This document shows positions 1 through 9,445 of a stretch of DNA of 64,000 bases, piece after piece. Position 1 is the stretch's first letter. Every line of letters starts with the position of its first letter. The notes beneath the pieces are model-generated. The model ran no database searches. It was not told the origin of the DNA and was given only the letters and a program-made list of their open reading frames with translations. Source of the stretch: Diabrotica undecimpunctata (taxonomy: Eukaryota; Arthropoda; Insecta; Coleoptera; Chrysomelidae); contig NC_092806.1 in the NCBI RefSeq assembly GCF_040954645.1, positions 30,467,644-30,531,643 on the forward strand. The letters run 5' to 3'. Position numbers and translations under genes: made by a program.

Positions 1-329
1 GATGCTGACGTGGTTTGGGTGGAGGTTGGCGTGGAGATTGGCGCGGGAGTTAGCGTGAATATTGCTGACAGTAGGATTTTGATTGGCGCAAATAACGTCA
101 TATATATATATATATATATAACAATAAAAAGGTTAATGCGAGTTAATAGTAAAATAAACGTAAAAGATACCGGCATAGCTTGCAACAAAGAAGAAAAATA
201 TAATAAAATATGTGTATAAGATGGAAGGCAACCGTATATACGTATTTCTGACTATTGGTCGTCTTCAGTACGGTGCAGCCAAGTTAGAAAAGTAGCATAT
301 TAACTTGGGAAAGGATCACTTGTATTTGC
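1..329. other. Non-coding flank with short TA run
   Basis: No convincing gene. A run of about 20 bases of TA repeats lies at 101-120. The small open frame across it contains translated TA repeat and is not credible. Confidence 0.5.
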
Positions 330-1446
330 CTAAATTAATTCAATAGCGTCGAATTCGCAATGATAAGGAGGTAGTCTCAACACTTCATGGCCATGCTCTC
401 TTAGTAACTCATCAATAACATACACATCTTTTTTATTCATTTTTGCAACTTGTAATAATTCAGGTTTTGTAAATTTTGGGTCAAATTGGATGTTATTTGT
501 TGTCAGCCAGGTAACAATTCCATCTTTCTTTGAAGCAGTGGTAGGTTGCTTTTCTAAAAGAACACCATGATATGGAGCATTATCCATTACAATCAAATAT
601 GGTTCTTCTAAATTGGGAATTACTTGTGTCCTTATTATTACTATGAAACGTTTACCATCAAAACCTTCTGGTTTTAGTATACTTTTGCTACTAGTGTCTT
701 GCCAGGAAGTTGTTTTATTTCCTTTTCTCTTGGATGCACACTTTCCAGGTTTTTAAAGTACTTACGAAAGAATTTTGCTTTTAAAGCAGCAATATTGGTT
801 CGTTCGAATAATGATCTTCGATTGTCATCCTTTTTATATTTAAATCCTATATCTCTCAGTACATTGCTCAAGGATGTTTTTCCCATAGTAAAAACTTCTT
901 TTTCCTCTAATTCACATTTCAAACTTTGTAGACTAACATGCTTTTCTAAAAAAAAATAAAAACTAGTAATAATAGTGAAACTTTATTTTAGAAGTGTTAA
1001 TTTTAATGTGAAACATCTATTGGCTGGGGTATAAACCAGATCGTTTTTATTTTGTACAATATCAACTTTTACTTACTTTGTAGGTACATATTGTACACAG
1101 TGTTTCGTATTGCCATTTTGGTTCCTTCAGGCAGATCAGTTGTCTTGCTTTTACGACGACGTCTACTTTGACCTGGACTTGAAAGGACAAAATTGCTTTC
1201 TTTTCGTTTTTTAATTGTACATACTGTACGCCGTGATATTTTCAAGACAGCAGCTAACCTCTTAAATTAAAAACAATTTCATGATAGGTAAATTATTAAA
1301 CAATATACAATTCATTATAATACCTCTTCAACACAAGCCAAAGATGATAATAAGGGTCTTCCGTTCCTTTTTTCCAACTCAAAATATTCATACAAATTCA
1401 GCACGAGTTGCTGGAATTGAGAATTTAATGTATTTCTAGGAATATT
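330..1446 (-). pseudogene. IS630/Tc1-like DDE transposase gene, copy A, broken
   Basis: Transposon-derived DDE endonuclease gene on the minus strand in at least three exons: 1446-1324, 1260-1077 and 945-330, each bounded by GT and AG. The first two encode an N-terminal helical region and a helix-turn-helix (RLAAVLKISRRTV). The last encodes a linker, then the second catalytic motif (VMDNAPYH) and the RLPPYH region. The protein family matches copy B near 56 kb (shared DELLREHGHE/DELLREYGHT and LRLPPYH). The first catalytic Asp region is missing: the frame breaks around 596-674 where roughly 80 residues should lie. The frame stops just after the place where copy B has its catalytic Glu. A further upstream exon near 1800 is possible (GTAAGT donor on the minus strand). 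No terminal repeats were found. Not functional. Confidence 0.75.
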
Positions 1447-2002
1447 CTAAAAATAAAACTAAAAATAAAAAACCTTGAAAAAATATTCTGTTTGATATTT
1501 GTTTAATATTTATTTTTTTTTTTTTACTAAAGACACAGAAGTGTACTTACATTAAAATCTGGTCAGTAAGACCAATTATCAATTTGTTTCTAACTTAAAT
1601 TACTAATGAAATCTTAAAATTAGGTGTCTACTCACTAGTATCTTTCCTATTATTTCTAATAACTAGCATTAAATTTAGCATGCATACTCGCATAACACTT
1701 TACTCTGCTTTTCACTCACTCATTATACCAGTTCAAAAGGCTTTGTTATATGTTAAAAATGTACGTTAAAAATGTATACTTACATCAAGGAATCCAACAC
1801 TAAGTGAACAGTTAGTCGTTATAACAACTCTTTTTGAAAAAATTTATAAACTTAGGTAAGACACGAAAATGTAATAGAAAATTAAACAATATGAATATAA
1901 TTTTTGTAAATACCACAACGCTGTGAAGTTGACAAAAAGCAGGTTCAATGATGATAATTTATCACAGACTGTTCCACAGACAGATGTTGGACAAGCGACT
2001 TG
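1447..2002. other. AT-rich spacer
   Basis: No gene or clear repeat seen between the DDE pseudogene and the gypsy insertion. It may hold the 5' part of the DDE element. Confidence 0.4.
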
Positions 2003-2006
2003 ATAT

Positions 2007-2317
2007 TGTTGTGAATTTATTAAAAGGTTCAATATTTATAACACTTACGGATTTAATTTATTTCTTTATTTATATTAACTTATCTGACAATAATTTATTA
2101 TATCCGTACGTACAAATTCGCGAGCGCGGGTCTTGAGTATTAACTAACTCTCCATATAAAAATGTTGTATTTATATACGAAATCCTGATATACTGGAATA
2201 GTCGAGAACATCAAGTTGGAGAATTCACCATAATTTGAATCTAGACTTCCACCGAAATTTCTACAATAAAACAGAATAATTAGTCATAAAAGTTAGGCCA
2301 GTATATTTATCGTAACA
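2007..2317 (-). repeat. 3' LTR of gypsy element
   Basis: 311 bp, TG...CA termini, identical by eye to 7885-8195. It is the 3' LTR because the polypurine tract abuts it at 2318. The last codons of the element's 3' frame run about 11 bp into it. Confidence 0.95.
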
Positions 2318-3215
2318 TTGCCCCCCTCTTAAAAGATGGTTCCTCCTGGAACCTTGTCGGGACTGGAACCGGAACTGTATGCTGGTATCGGCAACTGGAC
2401 CCTCTTTTACAACTTCCAGTTGTATAAAAATGACAAGGGACGGTTTTCTCTCCGCACCAGTAACTATGCGGATTGCAACAGACTAACACCTGGACTTCGG
2501 TGTCTTTAAAGATCTCCTCCACCATATTTCGGATAACCCTCCAATCTAATTGGCGGCACTCCAACTTTGGCATGGCTAACTTTTGCACGTCGGACTCTAG
2601 TACGTGCCCTCTCAATTGAAGTAAGGCTTCCCATACATCTCGGTAGGTAGGTTGGTCACGGGCAGTGTCTTTTGTTACCAGGTAGAAAAGGTAACGTGAT
2701 GCATCTTGGAGTTTCAAGGTTTTACCGGGAGCTGGCACTTGGCATTGAAGTTCTGCAACTCGACCAAACTTCCTTCGAAAGACGGATGCCAACCCTGGTG
2801 CGTCTTTGATACTGGCCGGGATGGTAAGGGCCAGCGAGTAGTCATCGGGGAGCGCGAGTAGATCTTGCTTTTCTTCAGTGGTAACACCATGTCTCGCTTT
2901 ACCGGTACCTCCATAGGCACCCATGAATTCCTCAAACGTGAGGTCAGACACATCTTGGACTTGGTTTACTTCCACTTCTTCATCTACGTCGTGGTCACCT
3001 TCGAAAGATGCCAACCGGTTATGGTGTACTATCATCGGCTTTCCCCTCGGAATCTTGCTTATTCGGTAGATGACATCGTTGATCTTCTCCATGATGAGGT
3101 ATGGACCTTCCCAAAACTGCTGCAATTTGGGAGAACAACCTTTTCGCTTCTTGGGATTATACAGCCATACTTTGTCGTTCTTCTTAAAGCAACCCTTTTC
3201 GGCTTGTGTATCTAT
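2307..3215 (-). CDS. Gypsy pol 3' extension: integrase tail, macro-like domain, CCCH zinc finger
   Basis: Continuation of the pol polyprotein in another frame after the break at about 3210. Counting from the Met at 3125 (272 residues): residues 1-40 are the integrase C-terminal tail (QQFWEGPYLIMEKI...VHHNRL). Residues 45-80 are an acidic linker. Residues 85-217 resemble a macro domain of the OARD1/TARG1 type (SLAL at the start, GLASVFRRKFG, YLFYLVTKDTARDQPTY, LAMPKLEC, then LDW). Residues 231-249 form a perfect CCCH finger, C-x7-C-x5-C-x3-H. Macro domains bind ADP-ribose. Here the glycine-rich loop around the family's catalytic Asp seems shortened, so binding is likelier than hydrolysis. The frame ends inside the 3' LTR. 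The macro assignment is by pattern only; it is not an Env protein (no signal or membrane segments). Confidence 0.7.
   Translation of the reverse strand: MDTQAEKGCFKKNDKVWLYNPKKRKGCSPKLQQFWEGPYLIMEKINDVIYRISKIPRGKPMIVHHNRLASFEGDHDVDEEVEVNQVQDVSDLTFEEFMGAYGGTGKARHGVTTEEKQDLLALPDDYSLALTIPASIKDAPGLASVFRRKFGRVAELQCQVPAPGKTLKLQDASRYLFYLVTKDTARDQPTYRDVWEALLQLRGHVLESDVQKLAMPKLECRQLDWRVIRNMVEEIFKDTEVQVLVCCNPHSYWCGEKTVPCHFYTTGSCKRGSSCRYQHTVPVPVPTRFQEEPSFKRGAMLR
2318..2334 (-). promoter_or_regulatory. Polypurine tract for plus-strand priming
   Basis: On the minus strand this reads CTTTTAAGAGGGGGGCAA just before the 3' LTR, as expected of a PPT. It overlaps the end of the 3' coding frame. Confidence 0.8.
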
Positions 3216-6200
3216 CGTACCGTTTCTTCATTCGGTCGCTAGCGATCTGAAGGTGGGAACGGACCAACTCATGTACATCGTCCATTCTTCTTCGTAATTC
3301 GATCACATAATCTTCACCTGCTACATCTTCTCCAGGTCGACACCCAAATTCTAGATCACAAGGTAGTCGCATTTCGCGTCCGAATAGGACTCTGGCTGGT
3401 GTCTGGCCCGTTGATTCGTTAACAGCAGATCTGTAGGCCATTGTGAAGAACGGAAGGTATTGGTCCCAGTCTCGCTGATGATCGGACACCATCTTTGTCA
3501 AATACTTGCCAACTGTCCTATTCATTCGTTCTACCATACCATCCGATTGCGGATGATACGCGGTAGTTCTTGTTTTCTTCATGCCTAGTCTATCACATAT
3601 TCCTTGGAATAGATCACTTTCGAAGTTCCTGCCTTGGTCACTATGGATCTCCAAAGGCACTCCAAATCGGCTGATATATTCTTGGATCAACTTATCTGCA
3701 ACGGTGGCGGCCTTCTGGTCTGGAAGTGCGTAAATCTCGACCCACTTAGTGAAGTAATCCATTACTACCAACATGTACTTGCCCCCATTTTCACTTTCTG
3801 GAAATGGCCCTGCAATGTCCAAAGCTATTCTTTCAAATGGGCTTCCAACATTATATTGTCTCATAGGAGCTCTCCTTTTCCGGTGAGGCCCGTTACTCGT
3901 AGCACAAATAGTACATTTCTTACACCAGTCTTTTACGTCGTCGGAACTGTTCATCCAATAAAACCGTTCCCGAATTCGCTGAAGGGTTTTCCTTACACCA
4001 AAATGCCCTCCCGATGGACTGTCGTGTAACTGACGAAGTACTTCGGCTATTCTGCTCTTTGGAATCACCAACTGTCTTCTTTTCTCTGAACCGTCATCAT
4101 TTTCCAGGACTCGTTTGAGCAAGCCATCTTCGATGATAAATGAGTCCCACTGGGCCCAATACGTCTTAACTACTGAGCATAGGTTTGATATTTCCTGCCA
4201 AGGTGGTCGACGGTTTTCCTCTTTCCATTTTCGGATTTTCTCTATAACTGGATCTCTCTCTTGTTCTTCCCTTATCTTAGTAGGCGTCCAGTCGTCGTTG
4301 ACAATCGTCGTTCTTAGCACTGCTGCTTCCTTGGATTCCGTTTTGTTGCAGTGGGGACACTCTGCTGGGCATGGCCGTCTGGAAAGAGAATCAGCGTTTC
4401 TGTGGCTAACTCCGGCTCGGTGCTCAATCTTAAAATCGTATTCTTGGAGTCGTTCGATCCACCTGGCTATCTGACCCTCTGGATTCTTAAACTGCATCAA
4501 CCACTTAAGGGCGGCATGGTCGGTTCGGATTAAAAACTTCCTTCCATAGAGGTATTGATAGAAGTGCTCTACTGATTTCACTACTGCCAGAAGTTCTCTT
4601 CTCGTGACGCAATAATTCCGCTCAGGTTTTGAAAGAACTTTACTAAAATATCCGAGGACTCGTTCCTGTCCTCCTTGAATCTGAGACAGCACTCCTCCAA
4701 TTCCCACATTACTTGCATCTGTATCTAAGATGAATTCTCCTTCTGGCAGTGGATACCCTAAAATTGGTGCTGTTATTAAATGCTTTTTCAAGGTCTCAAA
4801 GGCATTTTGGCAGTCTGTATCCCAGCGGTAATCTCTTGCTTCCTCCGTAAGTCGCGTTAATGGCTTAGCGATATCTGCAAACTTCTTAATAAACCTCCGG
4901 TAGTAAGTACATAGTCCAAGAAAACTTCTCACTTGATGTTTGTCAGTTGGTTTTGGCCATTCCTTAATGGAATCGATTTTTCCCTTATCCACGGCCACTC
5001 CTTCTTTACTGACTATATGACCCAGATAATTGACTTTACCTTGAAATAGCTGGCACTTCTTGGGGTTTAGCATCAATTGGGCAGCTTTAAGTCGATTAAA
5101 AACGTTTTCTAAATTCCTCAAATGATCTTCGAATGTCTCCCCCAAGACGATTATGTCATCTAAATAAACCAGGCATGTTTTCCAAGATAACCCTCTCAAC
5201 ACATTTTCCATAAGCCTCTCAAATGTCGCAGGAGCATTACAAAGTCCAAATGGCATAACGTTGAATTGCCACAATCCAGATCCTGTGGTGAAGGCTGTCT
5301 TTTCTTTATCTACTGGGTCCATTTCTACCTGCCAGTATCCAGACTTCAAATCTAAAGTAGAAAACAATTTACTTCCAGCCAATGTGTCCAATGTGTCATC
5401 GATCCGAGGCAGAGGATAACTATCTTTCTTGGTAACGTTGTTCAGCAAACGGTAATCCACACAGAACCTCGTCGTTCCGTCTTTCTTCTTAACCAGGACC
5501 ACCGGAGAGACCCATGGACTCGTAGAAGGTTCTATCACCCCGTCTTTCTTCATTTCCTGAACAATCGTTTCAGCTTCCTCTCTCTTCGCCTGTGGTAATC
5601 GTCGAGCTGTTTGACGAATTGGCTTAGCATTACCAGTATCAATTTTATGCTTAACAACGGTAGTTCTTCCCGTCTTTCCTCCTTTCGGTACGAAAATATC
5701 ACGATACTGCCGAAGAAATTCCCTTAATTTCCTTTTCTCCATCTGATTTAGAGACTGTCCTGCAACTGCAACCATTTGGTCGAATTTGTCGTTGGAATTA
5801 TCAGATGTTGTCGCCTGACGAATTATGGATGTCACAGGTACACAAGTTCCTACTTTTGTCTCTTTCTTTATGGTCACTGGGTAGTCGTTGACATTGATAA
5901 GTCTCACAGGAATTTCTTTAGCCGAAGTCACCAATTCCTTTCCAATTATGATTCCACGGCCAACCTCATCGTCGTGGTTCCAAGGCTCCATCATAACAGG
6001 TCTCCCTTCGTCTACAATTCCCTGTAGTCGCGCTACTATGATCGTTTCGCTTCTCGCAGGCACGACTGTATCTTCTGTAATGGCTGCTTGCACAGTGTTG
6101 TCATTATGTGGATGGAGAAATACCTCCTCGTTGCCAACTTTGATTACCTTATTCTTAAAATCCAATTGGAATCCATGCATATTCATTACGTCCATTCCTA

Positions 6201-6580
6201 ATATAACATCCTCTTCGATGTCAGCAACTATAACAGTATGGACAAACTTTTCTGCCCCAATTCCCAATTGTACCTGGATTTCTCCATGAATGTTGGCATT
6301 TTCACCTGTAGCGGTCCGAAGTCGTAACCTCGTTGGTAACAGTTTCTTTCGGCTGTTTATAACTGTCGGGCGTATAATGGTTCTGGTCGCTCCGGTATCC
6401 ACCAACAACGTATGCTTTTTACCATTTATGTCTCCATCTACATATACACTATCTTCACGACATTTCAAAGAAGCTATTAGTATGAGAGGGTCTTTGGAAA
6501 AGTTCTGGGTCGAAGCTGCCCCCCTAAGGCTGACCCGTTCTAGTTTTCCTGATGGTGAGTTTCTTGATTTGCGTCGTACC
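3184..6580 (-). CDS. pol: Gypsy Pol: protease, RT, RNase H, integrase (frame broken near 3' end)
   Basis: Open frame of 1094 residues from the Met at 6468, open upstream into a -1 overlap with gag. Protease active site DTGATRT is at residues 24-30. RT shows LDLKSGYWQ and VMPFGLCNAP, with YLDD near residue 434. RNase H has DTDAS near 582 and RTDHAAL. Integrase has the HHCC finger (HDSPSGGH ... CKKCTIC, residues 815-853) and core acidic residues in DIAGPF, HSDQGRN and SDGMVERMN (about 884-975). The frame ends early at 3184 because of a tandem 4-bp duplication (TATCTATC, 3209-3216). The integrase tail continues in another frame (entry at 2307-3215). Probably made as Gag-Pol by -1 frameshifting. 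Catalytic motifs look intact. Confidence 0.95.
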
Positions 6581-7814
6581 TAGGGTGCTTACAGGAGCTT
6601 CGTACGTGTCCTATTTCGCCACAATTCCAGCATCTGATGGTCTTCGTTTTCTTGTATGTCATGCTTTTCATCATATTAACGAGCTGGTCAAGTTTATCTT
6701 CATCTCCTTCCTCTTTTACAGTCCTAACTTTACTGTACCCGCCAGAGGCCTGCGTAGCTGACTCGTATTCGAGGGCGGCGGATAAGACATCAACCAGCGT
6801 CTTGTGACGAGCTAATCGTAGTGTTCTCTGCATTTCATGATCACGAAGACCATCAATAAACGTTTGAACGGCCAATTTTTCCATCATGTCTTCGGGAGCT
6901 GTTGGATAAGCATATCGTACCAATCTGGCAATATCTACCTCATATTCTTGAAGAGCCTCATCTTTCTTCTGTCTACGATTTTTAAGCTGCGACTGATATA
7001 CATGCTCCAAATGTTCGTGGCCATATCGCATATTTAGCCTCTTCTTCAGTTGTTCGAAATCATCGGTCTCCTCTACGGCTATGGTCTGAAGCACATCTAA
7101 GGCATCTCCTCGAAGAGCGATAGTCAGGTTTACAGCCTTTTCTTTTTCAGACCATCCATTCGCTCTTGCGGCTGATTCGAACTGTTTCATGTAGTTGTTC
7201 CATGATGATTTTCCGTCGAAAGTTGGGACTTTAACATGAATAGAACCTCCACTTCCTTCAAATTTCGGCCGTGTCTCCAACTTACATTTCGTCTCGTCTT
7301 CTTTTATCTCCACTGTAATTGGATTGTTTCCTCTCTCTGCTGTCCCTGTTTCCTCCATCTTCCTTTCCATCTCTTTAATCTTTTCTTCGAAGGCCGACAT
7401 ATCGGCAGCAACTTGGTTTTTTAGCGAAGACATTCTATCGTCGAGGGCAGACATCTCAGAAGTTATTTTAGAGATGTTAGCAGAAACTTTACTTTCCAGA
7501 GACGAAATCTCGTTAGAAACTTTGTTTTCTAATGATGCGATGTCACCAGAAACTTTCGAAATATCGCCAGAAACTTTGTTCTCCAATGATGCGATGTCGC
7601 CGGAAACTTTGGCTACATCAGAGGAAACTTTCGAAATCGACGAGAGGACAGCATCTTCAAATATATAAGTCTCTGGATCTAGTCCTTCTTCTAGCAAAGC
7701 GTTCTTTAGTCGTTGGACTAACTCAGCCTTTTTTCCGGTAGAAGCTAATTCTCTGTCTTCAAGATGTCTTCTTAAATTAGTCACTGTCAGCTCATAAATC
7801 GTAGCCATTTTCAC
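6540..7814 (-). CDS. gag: Gypsy Gag with SAP-like domain and CCHC knuckle
   Basis: Intact 424-residue frame, the structural protein that packages element RNA. Residues 7-40 look like a SAP helix-extension-helix (LTVTNLRRHL ... GKKAELVQRL). Residues about 55-155 are a coiled coil with an internally repeated 11-residue unit (VSGDIASLENK and variants). The middle holds the gag core (WNNYMKQFESAARANGW, DALDVLQT). Near the C terminus is one CCHC knuckle (CWNCGEIGHVRSSC). The Met at 7814 was taken because it lies about 70 bp downstream of the 5' LTR and PBS; a second Met lies two codons on. Confidence 0.93.
   Translation of the reverse strand: MKMATIYELTVTNLRRHLEDRELASTGKKAELVQRLKNALLEEGLDPETYIFEDAVLSSISKVSSDVAKVSGDIASLENKVSGDISKVSGDIASLENKVSNEISSLESKVSANISKITSEMSALDDRMSSLKNQVAADMSAFEEKIKEMERKMEETGTAERGNNPITVEIKEDETKCKLETRPKFEGSGGSIHVKVPTFDGKSSWNNYMKQFESAARANGWSEKEKAVNLTIALRGDALDVLQTIAVEETDDFEQLKKRLNMRYGHEHLEHVYQSQLKNRRQKKDEALQEYEVDIARLVRYAYPTAPEDMMEKLAVQTFIDGLRDHEMQRTLRLARHKTLVDVLSAALEYESATQASGGYSKVRTVKEEGDEDKLDQLVNMMKSMTYKKTKTIRCWNCGEIGHVRSSCKHPRYDANQETHHQEN
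6541..6577 (-). promoter_or_regulatory. Gag-Pol overlap, probable -1 frameshift region
   Basis: Gag ends with TAG at its 3' end, while the pol frame is -1 relative to gag and open across this stretch from an upstream TAG near 6577. The A-rich GGAAAAC just before the gag stop is a candidate slip site, though not a canonical heptamer. Confidence 0.55.
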
Positions 7815-7864
7815 AATTTATTTTATATTCACTTGTATTATTATTATAAGTCTAATTTATGTTC

Positions 7865-7882
7865 GATCTCACTCTGACACCA
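7865..7882 (-). promoter_or_regulatory. tRNA primer-binding site
   Basis: Two bases inside the 5' LTR the minus strand reads TGGTGTCAGAGTGAGATC. TGG complements a tRNA CCA end. The rest resembles the 3' part of a leucine tRNA, which is an inference from memory. Confidence 0.7.
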
Positions 7883-7884
7883 TT

Positions 7885-8195
7885 TGTTGTGAATTTATTA
7901 AAAGGTTCAATATTTATAACACTTACGGATTTAATTTATTTCTTTATTTATATTAACTTATCTGACAATAATTTATTATATCCGTACGTACAAATTCGCG
8001 AGCGCGGGTCTTGAGTATTAACTAACTCTCCATATAAAAATGTTGTATTTATATACGAAATCCTGATATACTGGAATAGTCGAGAACATCAAGTTGGAGA
8101 ATTCACCATAATTTGAATCTAGACTTCCACCGAAATTTCTACAATAAAACAGAATAATTAGTCATAAAAGTTAGGCCAGTATATTTATCGTAACA
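7885..8195 (-). repeat. 5' LTR of gypsy element
   Basis: 311 bp, identical by eye to the 3' LTR. It presumably carries the element promoter. Followed by the ATAT target duplication. Confidence 0.95.
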
Positions 8196-8290
8196 ATATC
8201 AACATGTTATATTCTGTGAGTAGAAATGAGACAAAAATTAAAAATAGTTCGTGAATAATTTCATACATGTGCAAAGATACAGCTAACGAA

Positions 8291-8293
<3 letters not shown>

Positions 8294-8370
<77 letters not shown>
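8294..8370. repeat. (TA)n microsatellite
   Basis: About 77 bp of uninterrupted TA. Open frames reading YIYI across it on both strands are artefacts. Confidence 0.98.
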
Positions 8371-8374
<4 letters not shown>

Positions 8375-8839
8375 TTTATTTTGTACATACCTATATACAA
8401 TTTTAATATTTTATGTAGAAAATGTAAGAAGCTAAATGTAGGTACATAGTATGTAGAATTAAAATGACCTTCATCATCATAATCATTAAACTGAAGATTT
8501 AAATTTGAAAAACAATACCCGCCAAACAACTATTGTTTATAATAGTAATAATATTTCATTGAGTTTAATACATTTATTTAAACATACTTTTTAACAAAGT
8601 GTACAAGAATCCACAATATCCAAAAACCCATGTTCTAACAATGATCTTGACAAGTGGTGACAACTGACAACGAGTCTCCATAGATTGTGCCTAGAGCCCC
8701 GTGACCGTAATCATAACCTACTGATATGACAATAATAACAGCTCACTATTTTAAAATAATATTTTTTGAAAACGATTTCCAGAGGGTCTGGATTCGAAAT
8801 GTCAAAATAATAGAATATAAAATGTAATTGTCAGTAGTA
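8371..8839. other. Spacer, nothing recognised
   Basis: AT-rich DNA without a convincing frame or repeat. Confidence 0.4.
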
Positions 8840-9000
8840 ATATCCCTAGGACATTGATAACAGACGAGATAATTTCATGATAATCGAAAGCTCGTTCCTT
8901 GGTAACAGCACGAAGCCGAAGGCTGAGTGCTGTTACCAAGCAACGAGCTTGAGAAATTGGTCATGAAATTATGAGGCATTCATCAATGTCCGAGGGATAT
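8840..9000. mobile_element. Fold-back MITE
   Basis: A 161-bp near-palindrome. Outer arms: ATATCCCTAGGACATTGAT (8840-8858) against its complement at 8982-9000 (one mismatch). Inner arms: AGCTCGTTCCTTGGTAACAGCA against TGCTGTTACCAAG..CGAGCTT. The tip contains CGAAGCCGAAGG. No coding capacity; probably a non-autonomous DNA transposon. Confidence 0.75.
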
Positions 9001-9443
9001 TCGGCGGATAATTTTTCGAAAAAAAAATCATAACTCAACATAACGAAACATTTATTTATTAAAAGTACAGTTAGTGAAAGTACAACAAAATTCCATGAAT
9101 ATTCCCCAAATATATTTGTGACTGTAGGTTGTATTTCTGGGAATTTTTTCTTTGATTAGCGCATGTATACTTTGAACATTCTCATTGCCGAAACGTGACA
9201 TTTTGAAATTTATTTGGATGAAGTTGTCAAACTCCATCGTATTGTCATAGGGATTGAAAATTGCACTGAATGCAATTATCAGTCTAATGTTGACATGATT
9301 GGGTGGAATTGTTCCACATGACACAAAATGACGAAATTTGAATGGTTGTTAGAACAGTCGAAAAATTATCTTTACAATCAATCGTGGCTTAATCCAATAT
9401 AAACATAATCGCAAGAAAACAGTTTTAAAATCTTTTTAAAATA
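9001..9443. other. Spacer, nothing recognised
   Basis: A 90-codon frame at 9052-9324 (-) has no recognisable motif and sits in ordinary AT-rich DNA; it was not accepted as a gene. Confidence 0.4.
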
Positions 9444-9445
9444 TA

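Larger units (their letters stand above)
2003..8199 (-). mobile_element. Ty3/gypsy LTR retrotransposon, young, nearly intact
   Basis: A complete gypsy-class element in minus orientation. Two 311-bp LTRs (2007-2317 and 7885-8195) begin TGTTGTGAAT and end ATCGTAACA and read identical. The target duplication ATAT flanks both sides (2003-2006, 8196-8199). Order from the right: 5' LTR, PBS, Gag (SAP, coiled coil, CCHC), Pol (protease, RT, RNase H, integrase), a macro-like plus CCCH extension, PPT, 3' LTR. No env-like frame is present. One 4-bp duplication breaks the pol frame near 3210. Identical LTRs imply recent insertion, since LTRs are identical at integration. Confidence 0.95.

Noticed and set aside
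2307..3125. Possible env gene after gypsy pol
   Set aside because: No signal peptide, membrane segment or furin-like site; content matches a macro-like domain and CCCH finger.
8185..8529. Frames with long YIYIYI stretches on both strands
   Set aside because: They are translated TA microsatellite, not protein genes.
9052..9324. 90-codon frame on the minus strand
   Set aside because: No recognisable motif and no supporting splice or promoter signal; length is expected by chance.
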